Shown: one piece after another, positions 19,891 through 31,314 of the stretch
How positions within the stretch are numbered: the first letter of the stretch is position 1
Layout: each line of letters starts with the position of its first letter
NCBI RefSeq assembly: GCF_963259705.1
Contig: NC_081849.1
Span: forward strand, 55,400,093 to 55,464,092
Source of the DNA: Myotis daubentonii
Lineage: Eukaryota; Chordata; Mammalia; Chiroptera; Vespertilionidae
Reading direction: 5' to 3'
Length of the DNA: 64,000 bases
Position numbers and translations under genes: made by a program
Notes under the pieces: generated by a model
The model's input: only the letters and a program-made list of their open reading frames with translations
Database searches by the model: none
What the model was told of the DNA's origin: nothing

Positions 19891-20575
19891 AAGAATTTAC
19901 TTATTACTTTATTTTCACAGGGGGCCTTTATCATATCAGACTTAGGCTACTGACCAGAAATGTCAAATTAATTTCTCGACTATTGTCCTTTCTTCCAAAA
20001 TTAATTTCACTCAAAATTACTTTTCTTTATTAGCAAGTTTTCTTACTTTCTTTGGTTGAAAAGATGCTTGTTATGAAGATAAGTAAAACCAGCATTTTGC
20101 ATCAAGTAGGGGCATTGCTGATGTCAAGATACCAATTTCAGGTTTATTATTCCCCAATTCATTTCATCCTTTCACATTTTAACATTAAGGTCTACTTGCC
20201 CATGGAATGACTAATTACTGCTTGTAATTTGAATCTGTATTTTGTATTTTTGTGTGTTTTTTTTAAATACAATTTAAAGTTTTGTTGTTGATTTTATAGC
20301 CAAAGAAATTATGAAGTTACATTATGTGGTCTTACAGAGAAGTAAGTACATTTCATCTTATAGTTTAGTTCTGTTATGCAAAGCCTTCTTGACTTTTTTC
20401 ACTCTTATTTTAATGCTCTTTATCCAGTGCTATACATAATCAACAGTTTAAAAAAACACACAAATTTTCAAAGGCATTAGGGCATTATGGTGTCCCAAAA
20501 TAAAATAATTCTAAAAGATACAAGAATAATCAAAATTATTATTTAATCCTTCATTACTAACCTTATCCTATATAA
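19891..20575. other. Unique DNA, no gene seen
   Basis: No recognisable feature. It ends with ATCCTATATA just before the Helitron, a duplicate of its first bases. Confidence 0.45.
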
Positions 20576-20933
20576 TCCTATATAATAAAAGGCTAATATG
20601 CAAATAGACCAAATGGCAGAAGGACCTATCGCTATGATGCACACTAACCACCAGGGGGCAGATGCTCAGTGCAGGAGCTGCCCCCTGGTGGTAGGTGCGC
20701 TCTCTGAGCCGGGCTCACAGCTGGCGAGTGCAGTGGCAGTGGTGGGAGCCTTTCCCGCCTCCGCAGCAGCACTAAGGATGTCCGACTGATGGCTTTGGCC
20801 CTCTCCGCACAAGGAGCGAGCCTAAACTGTCAGTCAGACATCCCTCAAGGGCTCCTGGACTGTGAGAGGGTACAGGCTGGGCTGAGGGATCCTCCCCCCT
20901 GAGTGCACAAATTTTGTGCACTGAGTCCTCTAG
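20576..20933 (+). mobile_element. HeliBat-type Helitron with near-perfect CTCF-like palindrome
   Basis: Start TCCTATATAATAAAAGGC, octamer at 20598-20605, 3' hairpin GTGCACAAATTTTGTGCAC (GTGCACAAA pairs with TTTGTGCAC), then CTAG. CCACCAGGGGGCAG (20648-20661) is inverted as CTGCCCCCTGGTGG (20678-20691). This is the best preserved copy of the 360-bp subfamily also seen at 4167 and 4527. Confidence 0.92.
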
Positions 20934-21009
20934 TGTTGTTATTCTATACTAATAAAAGACAAACATGCAAATTGACCATACTTTCGCTATGCCTTAAGCC
21001 ACGCCCACC

Positions 21010-21060
21010 AGCCAATCAGAGTGACTATATGCAAATTAACCCAACCAAGATGGCGGCCAG
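21010..21060 (+). promoter_or_regulatory. CCAAT, octamer and YY1-like motif cluster
   Basis: GCCAATCAG (21011-21019), ATGCAAAT (21029-21036) and CAAGATGGCGGC (21046-21057) lie within 50 bp. The same order and spacing recurs at 6750-6795, with a mismatch in the YY1 core. Confidence 0.55.
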
Positions 21061-21404
21061 CAGCCATGGAGCTGGAGTGAGCAGGAGGCTTGCTTGCTCC
21101 AGTGATGGAGGAAGCCAAGGTTTCCCGCCTGCCGTGGCCCGGCTCTGAGCTCCACTGAAAGCAACAAAGTTTCAATTATAGAAGGTAAACAAACCCCAGA
21201 TACCTGCTTTCAGCCAGCCGTGGCCACAGAGCTGGAGCGAGCAGGAGAGGGTTGCCCCTGGCAATGGAGGAAGCCAAGCTTTCCGCAGGCCTCCGCTAAA
21301 GGCAACAAAGTTGCAATTATAGAAGGTAAATAAATCCAAGAATTAAAAAAGAAAAAAGGAAAAAAAAGAGAGGCTGGGAGCTTACGTTGCCAGGGTGCTT
21401 GGCC

Positions 21405-21715
21405 AGCCTGAAAACGGCCCTCAGCCCCTCACCCAGACTGGCCAGGCACCCCAGTGGGGACCCCCCATCCTAAAGGGGGTGTGTCCAGCCTGAAAACAGC
21501 CATCAGCCCCTCACCCAGACTGGCCAGGCACCCCAGTGGGGACCCCCCATCCTAAAGGGGGTGTGTCCAGCCTGAAAACAGCCCTCAGCCCCTCACCCAG
21601 ACTGGCCAGGCACCCCAGTGGGGACCCCCAACCCTAAAAGGGGTGTGGCCAGCCTGAAAACAGCCCTCAGCCCCTCACCCAGGCTGGCCAAACCTCCATA
21701 GGGTGAGGGTCCCCA
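21405..21715. repeat. Minisatellite, about 86-bp unit
   Basis: Nearly four units of AGCCTGAAAACAGCCCTCAG, CCCCTCACCCAGACTGGCC, AGGCACCCCAGTGGGGACC and CCTAAAGGGGGTGTG. The same unit occurs inverted in the Helitron at 8587-9182. Confidence 0.9.
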
Positions 21716-22090
21716 CTGGCGTGGACATCCTCTGAGGGGTCCCACACTGCAAGAGGGCATAGGCCGCACTGAGGGACCCCCTGAGTGCACAAATTTTTGT
21801 GCACTGGGCCTCCAGTAAGTTTTATAAACTTTTGAATTGATGTCACAACTTTCTTACCAATGAGTTTCTAAGAATAACTAAATACCTTTCCCATAGAAAT
21901 CTCTTGTTATTTTAACCCCAACAACTCAATAACTTTTTACTTCTACAAAATAAATAATATTTAATGACATAATGATGATATTTACAAAATATGGTATGTT
22001 AATTATAGAATATTATTTGGAACCTCTATTTCACTTTAGTTCTAAAGAATTTAATATAGGAACTGGCATACTTTTAAAAAATGTGAATTT

Positions 22091-22293
22091 GCTGAAACCG
22101 GTTTGGCTCAGTGGATAGAGCGTTGGCCCGCAGACTGAAGGGTCCCAGGTTTGATTCCGGTCAAGGGCATGTACCTTGGTTTCGGGCACATCCCCAGTAG
22201 CGGGTGTGCACGAGGCAGGTGATCAATGTTTCTCTCTCATCGATGTTTCTAACTATCTCTCTCCCTCTCTATAAAAAATCAATAAAATATATT
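22091..22293 (+). repeat. Ves SINE, full length
   Basis: Head GGTTTGGCTCAGTGGATAGA and box-B-like GGTTTGATTCC. Exact 19-bp target duplications TTTTAAAAAATGTGAATTT at 22072-22090 and 22294-22312 suggest a young insertion. Confidence 0.95.
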
Positions 22294-22312
22294 TTTTAAA
22301 AAATGTGAATTT

Positions 22313-24049
22313 AACTCAAACATAATCAAAGATTAAATATATAAATATGTGCATGAATACATATATGTAGTTTTGAAATTGACTTTTTAAAAAACCTTCT
22401 ATCAAGTAGATTGGATATCAATGTTTTTCTATACATGGATATGCAACATGTGTTTGTGTTTTCAATATGTAGCTATTATTCTTAGAGATAAAAATATTGT
22501 AGTGCTATAACTGAAAACACTGCATCTTACAAAAGACACACCCAAACCATAAGTGTCTACAATGTTTTATATTACTTTATTTAATCTACGTAAGCAGCAA
22601 AATACAAAAAGAGGTTTCCTATCCAAATTTTACATCTCCCAGGTTTTTTCTTCCTTCCTCTAATATTGTTTCATTTTACAAATCAAAACAATGCAATGTG
22701 GACATCTGCATGCAGACACTCTCATTTGCAAGAAACTACATTTACAAGAACAAACCACCAGGAAATGTGAGAGGGAACAGAGCTGCCACCCAGAACCGTG
22801 TAGCTAAGCAACTGGATGTCTTCTTTTCAGTAACCACATTGTCCAATCACCCCCTGTGGGCCCCAGAGCTCCACAGGATTTCCATCACTTCACTCTAACT
22901 CAAGCCACTTCCGGGCTTTTTCACCTCAATGAGTGCTATCCTGTCAAGCGTATGAGATAGAGATTTCCATCCCAGAATTGGTCACAACAGTCCAATTGGA
23001 TGTTCTACTTTAACACACTGTCCCATGGAATACTCGTTAAAACTGACAGAAATAACATGAACACCAAACATGATTACCCATGAAAGAACAGCTGCACTGA
23101 ATAGGGATTATTTACACATACGATGAGTTACTATTAGTTCTAAGTCTCAATGAATTGTTTCCACACACAAATTTCTCAATGTCAAAAATAAAAAAGAATT
23201 TTTTATTCCCAAAATTATATATTAGTGACAGAACTGCTTGTCATGACCCCATGGGTGAAACTATTCTCTAGGAGAAAACACTGTGAGCTAAGCTCCCTTG
23301 ATTTTTTTTTATTATTATTCTGGAAAATACCTTTAGAAATGTATACACATGCCAGACACCTAGGACTTCTGGAACCTGACAAACCACGTTTTTTAAAAAA
23401 AATTTTTTTTAAAGGAACAATGCCATCTTAACAGATGGGTGTTAGTGTAGGCATGCCAGGGAATCAAATGTACATCACATTCCACTACAAGGGGGAGAAT
23501 CTCATCCAGAACTGTCCGTCTGTGCCACTGGCTGAAGGAATATTCCACTTCAACTCCACCTCTGAGCCAGATTACTTAAAACAATAACTTCTCAAGCCAC
23601 AAAAATGTTTTGTTGTTGTTGTTGTTGTTGTTTTGGCTTTTGAGTGTAAGAATTCACACCGCACAGAGGTACATATGACAGGAGCCAGTGCAAGGAAATC
23701 TTAAGCCCCCAAACTATTATGGTTCATTTAATTTTTTTGACTGATTGGCTTACCTCAACAGAAAAATTATTTTGTGGAAGCCAGCATATAATTTTTGTTA
23801 AGTAGCACCCCAGAGATTCTTTCTGACTTAAGAATTGTTTTGAAATAGTTTCCCCTTTTGGGACCTATGGAAAGCTATCTTAAGTTGTGAATTACTACTG
23901 AGTAGAGCTGTATTCATGGTTATAATTGAACATATGGTTCAGGATTATCCTCTGGTTCAAGGATGTTCACCAACTGTAGTATTAAATAAAGATGCTATCC
24001 ACAGATTCTCTAGCTTTGACCAGAGTATAAGAGACATTCCTACTGAAAG
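22313..24049. other. Unique DNA with (GTT)n
   Basis: A (TTG)n run lies at about 23609-23633. Otherwise no supported gene or repeat. Confidence 0.5.
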
Positions 24050-24150
24050 TATCGGGGGATTACTTAGTAAAGTACATGACTGTCTAACCACTATGCAATA
24101 CACCTGAAATCAATATAAAATAATATTGAATATAAATGGTGATTTAAAAA
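24050..24150 (+). repeat. L1 3'-end relic
   Basis: CTGTCTAACCACTATGCAAT, then ACACCTGAAATCAATATAA and AATATTGAATATAAATGG resemble the extreme 3' end of mammalian L1. Confidence 0.5.
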
Positions 24151-26440
24151 AATGATTTTCAATTTCTATAAATCTTATTGTATATTTAAAAAAAAACTCA
24201 GTCCCCTGAACTGTCTTGGATGCCTTAAAAAATTCATTTTTCCATTAATGTTATCCTTCCATTGTATCAATCAATATTATTTTATTTTAAAAGGCTATTC
24301 AGTCTTTTATTTCTGCATTTTCAAAGTATTGTACAATTCTGCCTGTCAATTTGAAGATAATACTGTCATGTTCAACCATTTTTTATAAATAAAAGCCTGA
24401 AACAAAAAAAGAAGACATTCCTGAAAGCATGAAAATTTTGAGCCGTTATAATTTAGGTGCCTTGTCTCCCTTGAATTTATGACTTTGTAACACCTACCAA
24501 AGCTATCTTGCATTGGTATCATACTAAGTCACTCATGTGTAACGGGTTTTAATGCTGATCATGCCACAAAAACTACAGGTTTGGTTGTGTGTGACAATAG
24601 GAGCTAGTATCAATTACAGAGACAATATTTTTTAATTAGGCCTAAAAATAATTTCATTTTAAAATTTGTACTGCTCATATAGATATTTACGTCCCTACAA
24701 GTCATATTATGGCAGTTACTAGAATGTTAAATTTTACTAGATATGAAATGTGACTTTTCAATAAATTATTTTAAGAGGTCATTAATTAACATACATTTCC
24801 TAATCACTGTTAAGATAAACACATTTTTTAATTTAAGTATATTAAATTAAAGCCTTTTGGAGACACGAGGTCACAGAATACCAAGGAGCACTGTAATTTT
24901 ATATCCATAATCACTTCACACAGCCTTAATGTGACTTCTTTTTTCATTTTTTAATTTTTTCACTTATGCAAATTTTTATTATAACTTATTATGTTAATAA
25001 AGAACAATATTCCTTATTATAAACATAGCAACAAAGTTCAAGTAAAACAAATTCACCAGGTAGCAGTAATATAGTGCTCTCTTGAAACCATTATAATAAA
25101 TATACTTGGTACATGTTGTAATACTACATTTACAAGTTCAAGGCAAAATGATATTCAAAATTAAGATACATGGAGATTCTTTGGTTTTTAAATTAAGAGC
25201 AAATCAGAGAATGTTGATGAAGCTCCCAAAACTATTACCTTTCTCATCAACCTCATTATAAATTAAATATATTGAAGAAATTTTTTAGAGTGACATATTA
25301 TGTTGTATAAACTATATAAAGGTATTATTCTCCTTTTCTTTTTAGATACACATATCCCAACTAAATTTCTTTTGCAACATGAACCATAAAAGTCACCTTG
25401 TGATTAATAGCTATAAAACAAGGCATAAGTTTTTCACCGTTTCCCAAATATATTACTCCTTTTGGTAAACTACTATAAAAAAAAAGCAGCTGTCACAAAC
25501 ACAAAGCTATCTCCCATTGGCTATGAGAATTATCTAAATGTTACTTGCTTTCATTTGCTCTTCTCATTTGCAAATGTGCCAAGTTGACTAGCCTTTCTAC
25601 TGAAATAAAGACTACCTTAGCCAAAGTAGAAATTGGACAGATTCTCAGTTTTGTCTGCAAACATGAAGAGCAAAAAATACACTAATGGAAGCAGCATGAT
25701 TCTTCATTATGGACCCCTCCAGGTCTTGAAAATCATCCAAGGAGCTATCTCATCAACAGTTGAAAATCTTCCAAGGATCCCTTCTCACACACCCTTTTTA
25801 AGTGGTGAGTTCTGATCAAAGATTTTCTCCATTGAAAGGGGCCTCTGGAATGATTTCCATTTCTGGATCTTGTGCAAGTTCTAAGCACAGAAAAAGAGGG
25901 GGTTCAATATACCACATTTTATTTGTTAAGGATGGAATACCTCCAAGGAAGAAGTGACCTATCACCATGATTTCCAAGGACATGTCTTCTCTATCGTTTG
26001 GTGGTGGAAATTGTCCAGTGGAGTCTGTCTTTGCTTCTAAATGTATATCTCCCTTCAGTCCCAGGGAAGACCTCTTTCAGTCAAGAATTTTCTCATAGTT
26101 ACATACACATCACAGACATATGCCCTTTTTACTACTAAAATATTTCCAACTAAGAGCCTGCCAGTTATGAAAATTTTTGCTAATGAAAACTTATTTTCAA
26201 CCATATTGTTTTTATATTGAAGTAGTATTCATGTTTCAAGTACTCTAACTTTAAACATATAATGAAAATATGTAGCATTTATCCATGCAAAGCTGATTAT
26301 CAGTAATCCATTATAATCTTTATATTTGTTTAAAAGTTTTATTTAGCATATTTCTATTCTAAATTATGTATATGTCAACAAATAAAAATTGGAAGACAAA
26401 ATGGAAATTATCAGATTTTATTACCAAATAAGAAGCTGAT
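24151..26440. other. Unique AT-rich DNA, no gene seen
   Basis: No repeats or coding potential recognised. Confidence 0.5.
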
Positions 26441-26443
26441 TTT

Positions 26444-26652
26444 TAAAAATATATTTTTATTGATTTCAGAGAGGAAGGGAGAGGGAGAGAGATAGAATCA
26501 TCAATGATGAGAGAGAATCATTGATTGGCTGCCTTCTGCATGCCCCCTACTGGGGATTGAGCCTGCAACCCAGGCATGTGCCCTTGACCAGAATCAAACC
26601 CCAGACCTTTCAGCCCACAGGCCAAAGCTCTGTCCACTGAGCCACTTGGGAT
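26444..26652 (-). repeat. Ves SINE (minus strand)
   Basis: ATATTTTTATTGATTTCAGA at the left is the inverted A-rich tail; CTCTGTCCACTGAGCCAC at the right is the inverted A-box. Confidence 0.92.
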
Positions 26653-26964
26653 ATAATGTCTGGGTACAAAAAGGGGACATTTGCAGGTGTTGGGAGATAA
26701 AAGTCAGGCTCCAGGAAACCCCAAAAGTGATACTGGTGACAATGTCAGAATACAAATACTCAAAGAGAAAGAAAAGGCATGACTGCTTTCTCCACTTTAA
26801 TTCCAGAACCACAGTGTGCCTTTTGATTCAATCACCCTTTGCAGTGCTACCTCTAATGTGCACATGTTCCTTCTGTCGCCAACTCTTCCTATGTGAAGGT
26901 GTCCAGGTAAGAAGTTTTGAACAGGGCTTTAAGGCACTCTCCTGGATACAGGTAAAATTACTTT

Positions 26965-28617
26965 TGTCATCTAATAATTTTTTGATGGAGCCTTTAGGGT
27001 TTTCTATGTATAGTATCATGTCACCTGCAAATAATGAGTTTTGTGTCTTCTTTTCCAATTTGAATACCTTTTATTTCTTCTTCTTGTCTAATTGCTATGG
27101 CTAGCACTTCCAGTAGTATGTTGAACAGGAATGGTGAAAGTGGGAATCCCTGTCTCATTCCTGTTCTTAGGTGAAATGGTTTTAGTTTTTGCCCACTGAG
27201 TATGATATTGGCTGTAGGTTTGTCATATAAGGCTTTTATTATGTTGAGGTATGATCCCTCTATTCCCACTTTGCTGAGGGTTTTTATCAAGCAATGTAGC
27301 AGGATACAAAATTAACACCCAGAAATCTATGGAATTTTTATACACTAATAGTGAATTTATAAAAAGAGAGATGAAAAAAAAAACAAAAACAAAAACCCAT
27401 TTACCATTGCAACAAAAAAATTAAGATACCTCGGGATAAACTTAGCTAAGGAAGTAAAAGACCTGTACTCAGAAAACTACCAGACACTGAAAAAAGAAAT
27501 AGAGGAAGACATAAACAGATGGAAGAACATACTGGGTTCATGGATTGGTAGAATCAAAATCATTAAAATGTCCATACTACCCAAGGCAATCTATAGATTA
27601 AATGCACTCCCCATTAAAATACCAACAGCATATTTCACAAACATAGAACAAACTCTCCAAAAATTCATCTGGAATTAAAAAAGACCCCGAATAGCTGCAG
27701 CAATCCTGAGAAAGAAGAACAAAGTAGGAGGGATCTCAATATCATATATAAAGCTGTATTACAAAGTCACTGTTCTCAAAACTGCCTGGTACTGGCACAA
27801 GAACAGACATATAGACCAATGGAATAAAATAGAGAATCCAGAAATCAACCCAAACCACTATGCTTAATTAATATTTGACAAAGGAGACAAGAACATACAA
27901 TGGAATCAAGACAGTCTCTTCAATAAATGGTGTTGGGAAATTGGACAGATACATGCAAAAAAAATGAAACTAAACCACCAACTTACACCATACACAAATA
28001 TAAACTCAAAATGGATAAAGGACTTAAATGTAAGACAGGAAACAATAAAAATACTAGAGGAACCCACAGGCAGCAAAATCTCAGACATATGCCGAAGCGA
28101 TTTCTTCATTCATATTGCTCCTAGGGCATTGGAAACTAAGGAGAAAATAAACAAATGGGACTCCATCAAAATAAAAAGCTTCTGCACAGCAAAAGAAACC
28201 ATCAACAAAACAACAAGAAAGCTCACTGCATGAGAGAACATATTTGCCAATGTTATCTCCGATAAGGGTTTAATCTCCAACATTAACAGGGAACTCATAC
28301 AACTTAACAAAAGAAAGATAAACAGCCCAATCAAAAAAATGGACATTGGACCTAAATAGATACTTTTCGAAAGAGGGCATACAGAAGGCCAAGAGACATA
28401 TGAAAACATGCTCAAAGTCACTAATCATCTGAAAGATGCAAATCAAAATAACAGTGAGGTACCATCTCACACCTGTCAGAATGGCTATCAACAAATCAAC
28501 AAAAGACACATGCTGGAGATGATGCGAAGAAAAGGGAACACTTGTGCACTGCTGGTGGGAATGCAGACTGGTGCAGCCACTGTGGAGAACAGCATGGAGT
28601 TTCCTCAAAAAAACTAA
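26965..28617 (+). pseudogene. L1 with 5' inversion; ORF2 relic
   Basis: The left part (about 26965-27290) is ORF2 on the minus strand and includes the reverse-transcriptase segment [18 protein letters not shown]. From 27291 (GCAATGTAGCAGGATAC) ORF2 continues on the plus strand through the thumb and C-terminal regions, with phrases like [20 protein letters not shown] near 28150. The inverted piece ends, in L1 order, almost exactly where the forward piece begins, with at most a few tens of bases lost. This is the twin-priming signature. The frame is broken by stops, so no protein is made. The L1 is cut off at its 3' side by the next two repeats. It appears younger than the L1 at 18055 because longer ORF2 stretches remain open. 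Confidence 0.9.
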
Positions 28618-28620
28618 AAA

Positions 28621-28791
28621 TGGCCCTGACCAATTTGGCTCAGTGGATAGAGCATCGGCCTGTGGACTCAAAGGTCCCAGATTCGATTCCGGTCAAGGGC
28701 ATGTACCTTGGTTGCAGGCACATCCCCAGTAGGGACTGTGCAGGAAGCAGCTGCTCGATGTTTCTCTCTCATCGATGTTTCTAACTCTCTA
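28621..28791 (+). repeat. Ves SINE lacking its 3' tail
   Basis: Head TTTGGCTCAGTGGATAGAGC and GATTCGATTCCGGTC are present. The copy stops at CTAACTCTCTATCCC, where Helitron sequence begins, so the A-rich tail was lost. Confidence 0.88.
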
Positions 28792-28893
28792 TCCCTGGTG
28801 GTCAGCACACCTCATAGTGAGCGATTGAACTCCTGGTCTCCTGGTCGAACTCCCCAGGGGACAATTTGCATATTAGTCTTTTATTATATAGGA
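28792..28893 (-). mobile_element. Helitron 5'-end fragment
   Basis: CCCTGGTGGTCAGCACACC, octamer ATTTGCAT (28864-28871), then TCTTTTATTATATAGGA. Only the last about 100 bp of a minus-strand HeliBat is present. Confidence 0.85.
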
Positions 28894-28904
28894 TTCTACA
28901 GATT

Positions 28905-29010
28905 GAGCCATAAATTAAGACACTGTGGTAAAGTAAATTGCCCAGCATTACACATCTATTACCTTGTGATGCTAGGATTCAATACAGACATTTTGACTCC
29001 AGAACACATG
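28905..29010 (+). repeat. MIR-like relic
   Basis: AAATTGCCCAGCATTACACA and GATGCTAGGATTCAATACAG resemble the 3' half of MIR. Confidence 0.5.
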
Positions 29011-30135
29011 TAAGTTAAATACATCATTATAATTTTACTCAATATACAATAGAAATTTGTTGACTAATACACTTATATTTTAAATAATCTACAAAAATAT
29101 AACAAACAGAAAACATTATGTACACATTCAGAGAGACAATGAGAGAAAACAAAAATGTTAGAAATTAGCAGATGTTGACACTAATTTTGAGTCAAAGCCA
29201 ATGTTATATATTTTTTTCCAATTACTCAACTGTTTGTGCTTATCTCACATCCCTGCAAAGCAACTACCATAGGTAGCACTGTGAAAGGCGTTATCCAAAT
29301 GCATAACACTCTCAGTGTTTACTTAAATATTTGATTCCATAATTACAATCTCCCCTGTTAATATTTCACCTTTAGTGTTCTTTATAGGGGTGCATTTATT
29401 GCTTGAGTACTTCTGAAGCTTGTTAGAAAAATATATATTACATGTATATTAAAGTGTTTTCCACTGTGCATACTGTTTCAGAAACATCCAATGCTGTATA
29501 TGCTGAAATGAAACACACCTGGGATTTGTTGACAGTTCATTTTGTTCAGGTAACTGCAATCATATAAGTGGTCCATTTAATATTCTTGTTGATAGACTCT
29601 GTAAGGCTAAAATATGTTTCATTTATAACATGTTTAAATGAATGAATATGATCTTTGTGTATTTTCTAATGGAATCAACCAAACAAGTACAAATAAAGGA
29701 GCAAAGACAATAAATGTTTTAATGTTTGCAATTGAGTGATAAAATAATCCACTATTATTAAATAAAGTACAAAGAAAAATATTTTTTATCTCTAATATTT
29801 GTGTTGGTGACTTAATGATTAACCTCAAATTTCTGAATACATAAGCGGTATTTACTCTTGGGCTTTTCTTTTCTTTTGTTTCTAAGTTTCCTAGTAATCT
29901 AGACATACGCAACAGGCAATGGTAAAATACTTAATAGTCAAAGACAATTGCCAGAATTGAGCTAACTAGAGCATGGTATATGGGTTGAGTCATGTACCTG
30001 GTCTGTGGAGTCCAACTTTCATAGTAGAGATTATCTAAAATAAAGTCTTTAGAGCATTCTTGCTAGTGATAGTATAAGACATGACTCTGATAAACGTTTG
30101 GAATCATATTTTTGGCCTTGGAGATGCACAATTAT
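29011..30135. other. Unique DNA, no gene seen
   Basis: No supported feature. Confidence 0.5.
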
Positions 30136-30139
30136 AACA

Positions 30140-30295
30140 AATTGAGCAAGTTACCTAATTTTTAAAATAATCAGGATTTCAATTTTATCTTTTTTAGTTT
30201 TCTCATCTATATAATGGCAATAAACTTGAAGGTGAGTATAACAACTAAATGACATCAAACATATTAAACATCTAGCACATATCTTAGAAATTAGA
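30140..30295 (-). repeat. MIR-like relic (minus strand)
   Basis: GTTTTCTCATCTATATAATG and the following sequence fit a diverged MIR read in reverse. Confidence 0.45.
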
Positions 30296-31314
30296 ATATA
30301 TTATAGTGAAGACCTCAAACCTGTCTTTTACTGTTTGAGCCTAAATTCTAGCTGCAACCTGAAGACTATATAGAACTTAAACCAGTGCCAAGATTGACAC
30401 TCAAGATGTCATGACTTCTTCACATTCTACTCATTACCAAAAATCCTATTCAACTTAGATTATTATCCTTTCCCTACTCTCTCTCTCCATCTCTTCCTTT
30501 CCTCTCCCTTCCCAGAACAAAATATATAAGCCTTATCCCTCCTGAAATAGTACAGCTTTGACAGTTGTGCCTCATTAACAGAAGTTGTGCAATTTTAATC
30601 TCTTCCATTTAGTTCTAACTAGCCAGATGTTTTATTTGCCGTCATCACTGGACAGATCAACTGAAAACAAGAAATGCAATCCAAACTTATTGCCCAAGGG
30701 ACATCGTGTGACTTTCAATAAGCAAAGTTAGCAATGGGAAAACTAATGCTAGGTTATAAATGGTTAACTATGGAATACTAGTTGACAATGTAGTTTTAAA
30801 ACAAATCTTTCCAAAATCTATTCACTTTAGCTTCAGATTTCATTGTTCAAAGCCAATTATTTCCACAGACAGCCTTATAAAAGAAAAGAGCAACATAATC
30901 TATTTACTTAGAGCAGTTAAATGATGCATGTACCATCTCGGTTACAGAGTACACAACAGTGACTGACATCAACCCTTAAATCACACATTGCACTCACTCT
31001 GACTGCAGAAGTCTATTCTTTTTTATGTCAATTTACATCACATAATGCCCCTCAGTTTTCAACTAACACTGAAAAATAAACACTCTCTGGTTAAACAAGA
31101 AAAAATCAAATTTTCCAAGTTAGCCAATCACCAAAGCAAGAGTTAGTCCACAAATGTATAGTAGTACATGTGTTTACAGAAAACAAGGCGTAAAATAGTG
31201 GCTTCTGGATTTTTCCATTACTTTCCCTCCTTCCCCCATACTCAGTGAAAAAAGTTTAAGTTTTTTTACTCAGTTTACAGGTACAAATCCCATCTCCATT
31301 ACTTAATAAAGTTT
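30296..31314. other. Unique DNA, no gene seen
   Basis: No supported feature. Confidence 0.5.

Larger units (their letters stand above)
20943..21815 (+). mobile_element. HeliBat-type Helitron with promoter and exon-like cargo
   Basis: Start TCTATACTAATAAAAGAC, 3' hairpin GCACAAATTTTTGTGC, then CTCCAG (CTAG changed to CCAG). The 5' quarter holds octamers (20965-20972 and 21029-21036), CCACGCCC, GCCAATCAG and CCAAGATGGCGGCC. Then come two diverged copies of a segment of about 100-130 bp, each ending in AGAAGGTAAA (21182 and 21321), a good splice-donor sequence. The 3' half is a tandem repeat. The layout suggests captured promoter and first-exon DNA (inference). Confidence 0.87.

Noticed and set aside
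26646..27104. 152-codon open frame on the plus strand
   Set aside because: It runs antisense through inverted L1 ORF2 and has no domain of its own.
28110..28671. Hydrophobic minus-strand frames resembling a membrane protein
   Set aside because: They are the antisense of L1 ORF2; A-rich sense strand gives Leu/Phe/Ser-rich antisense.
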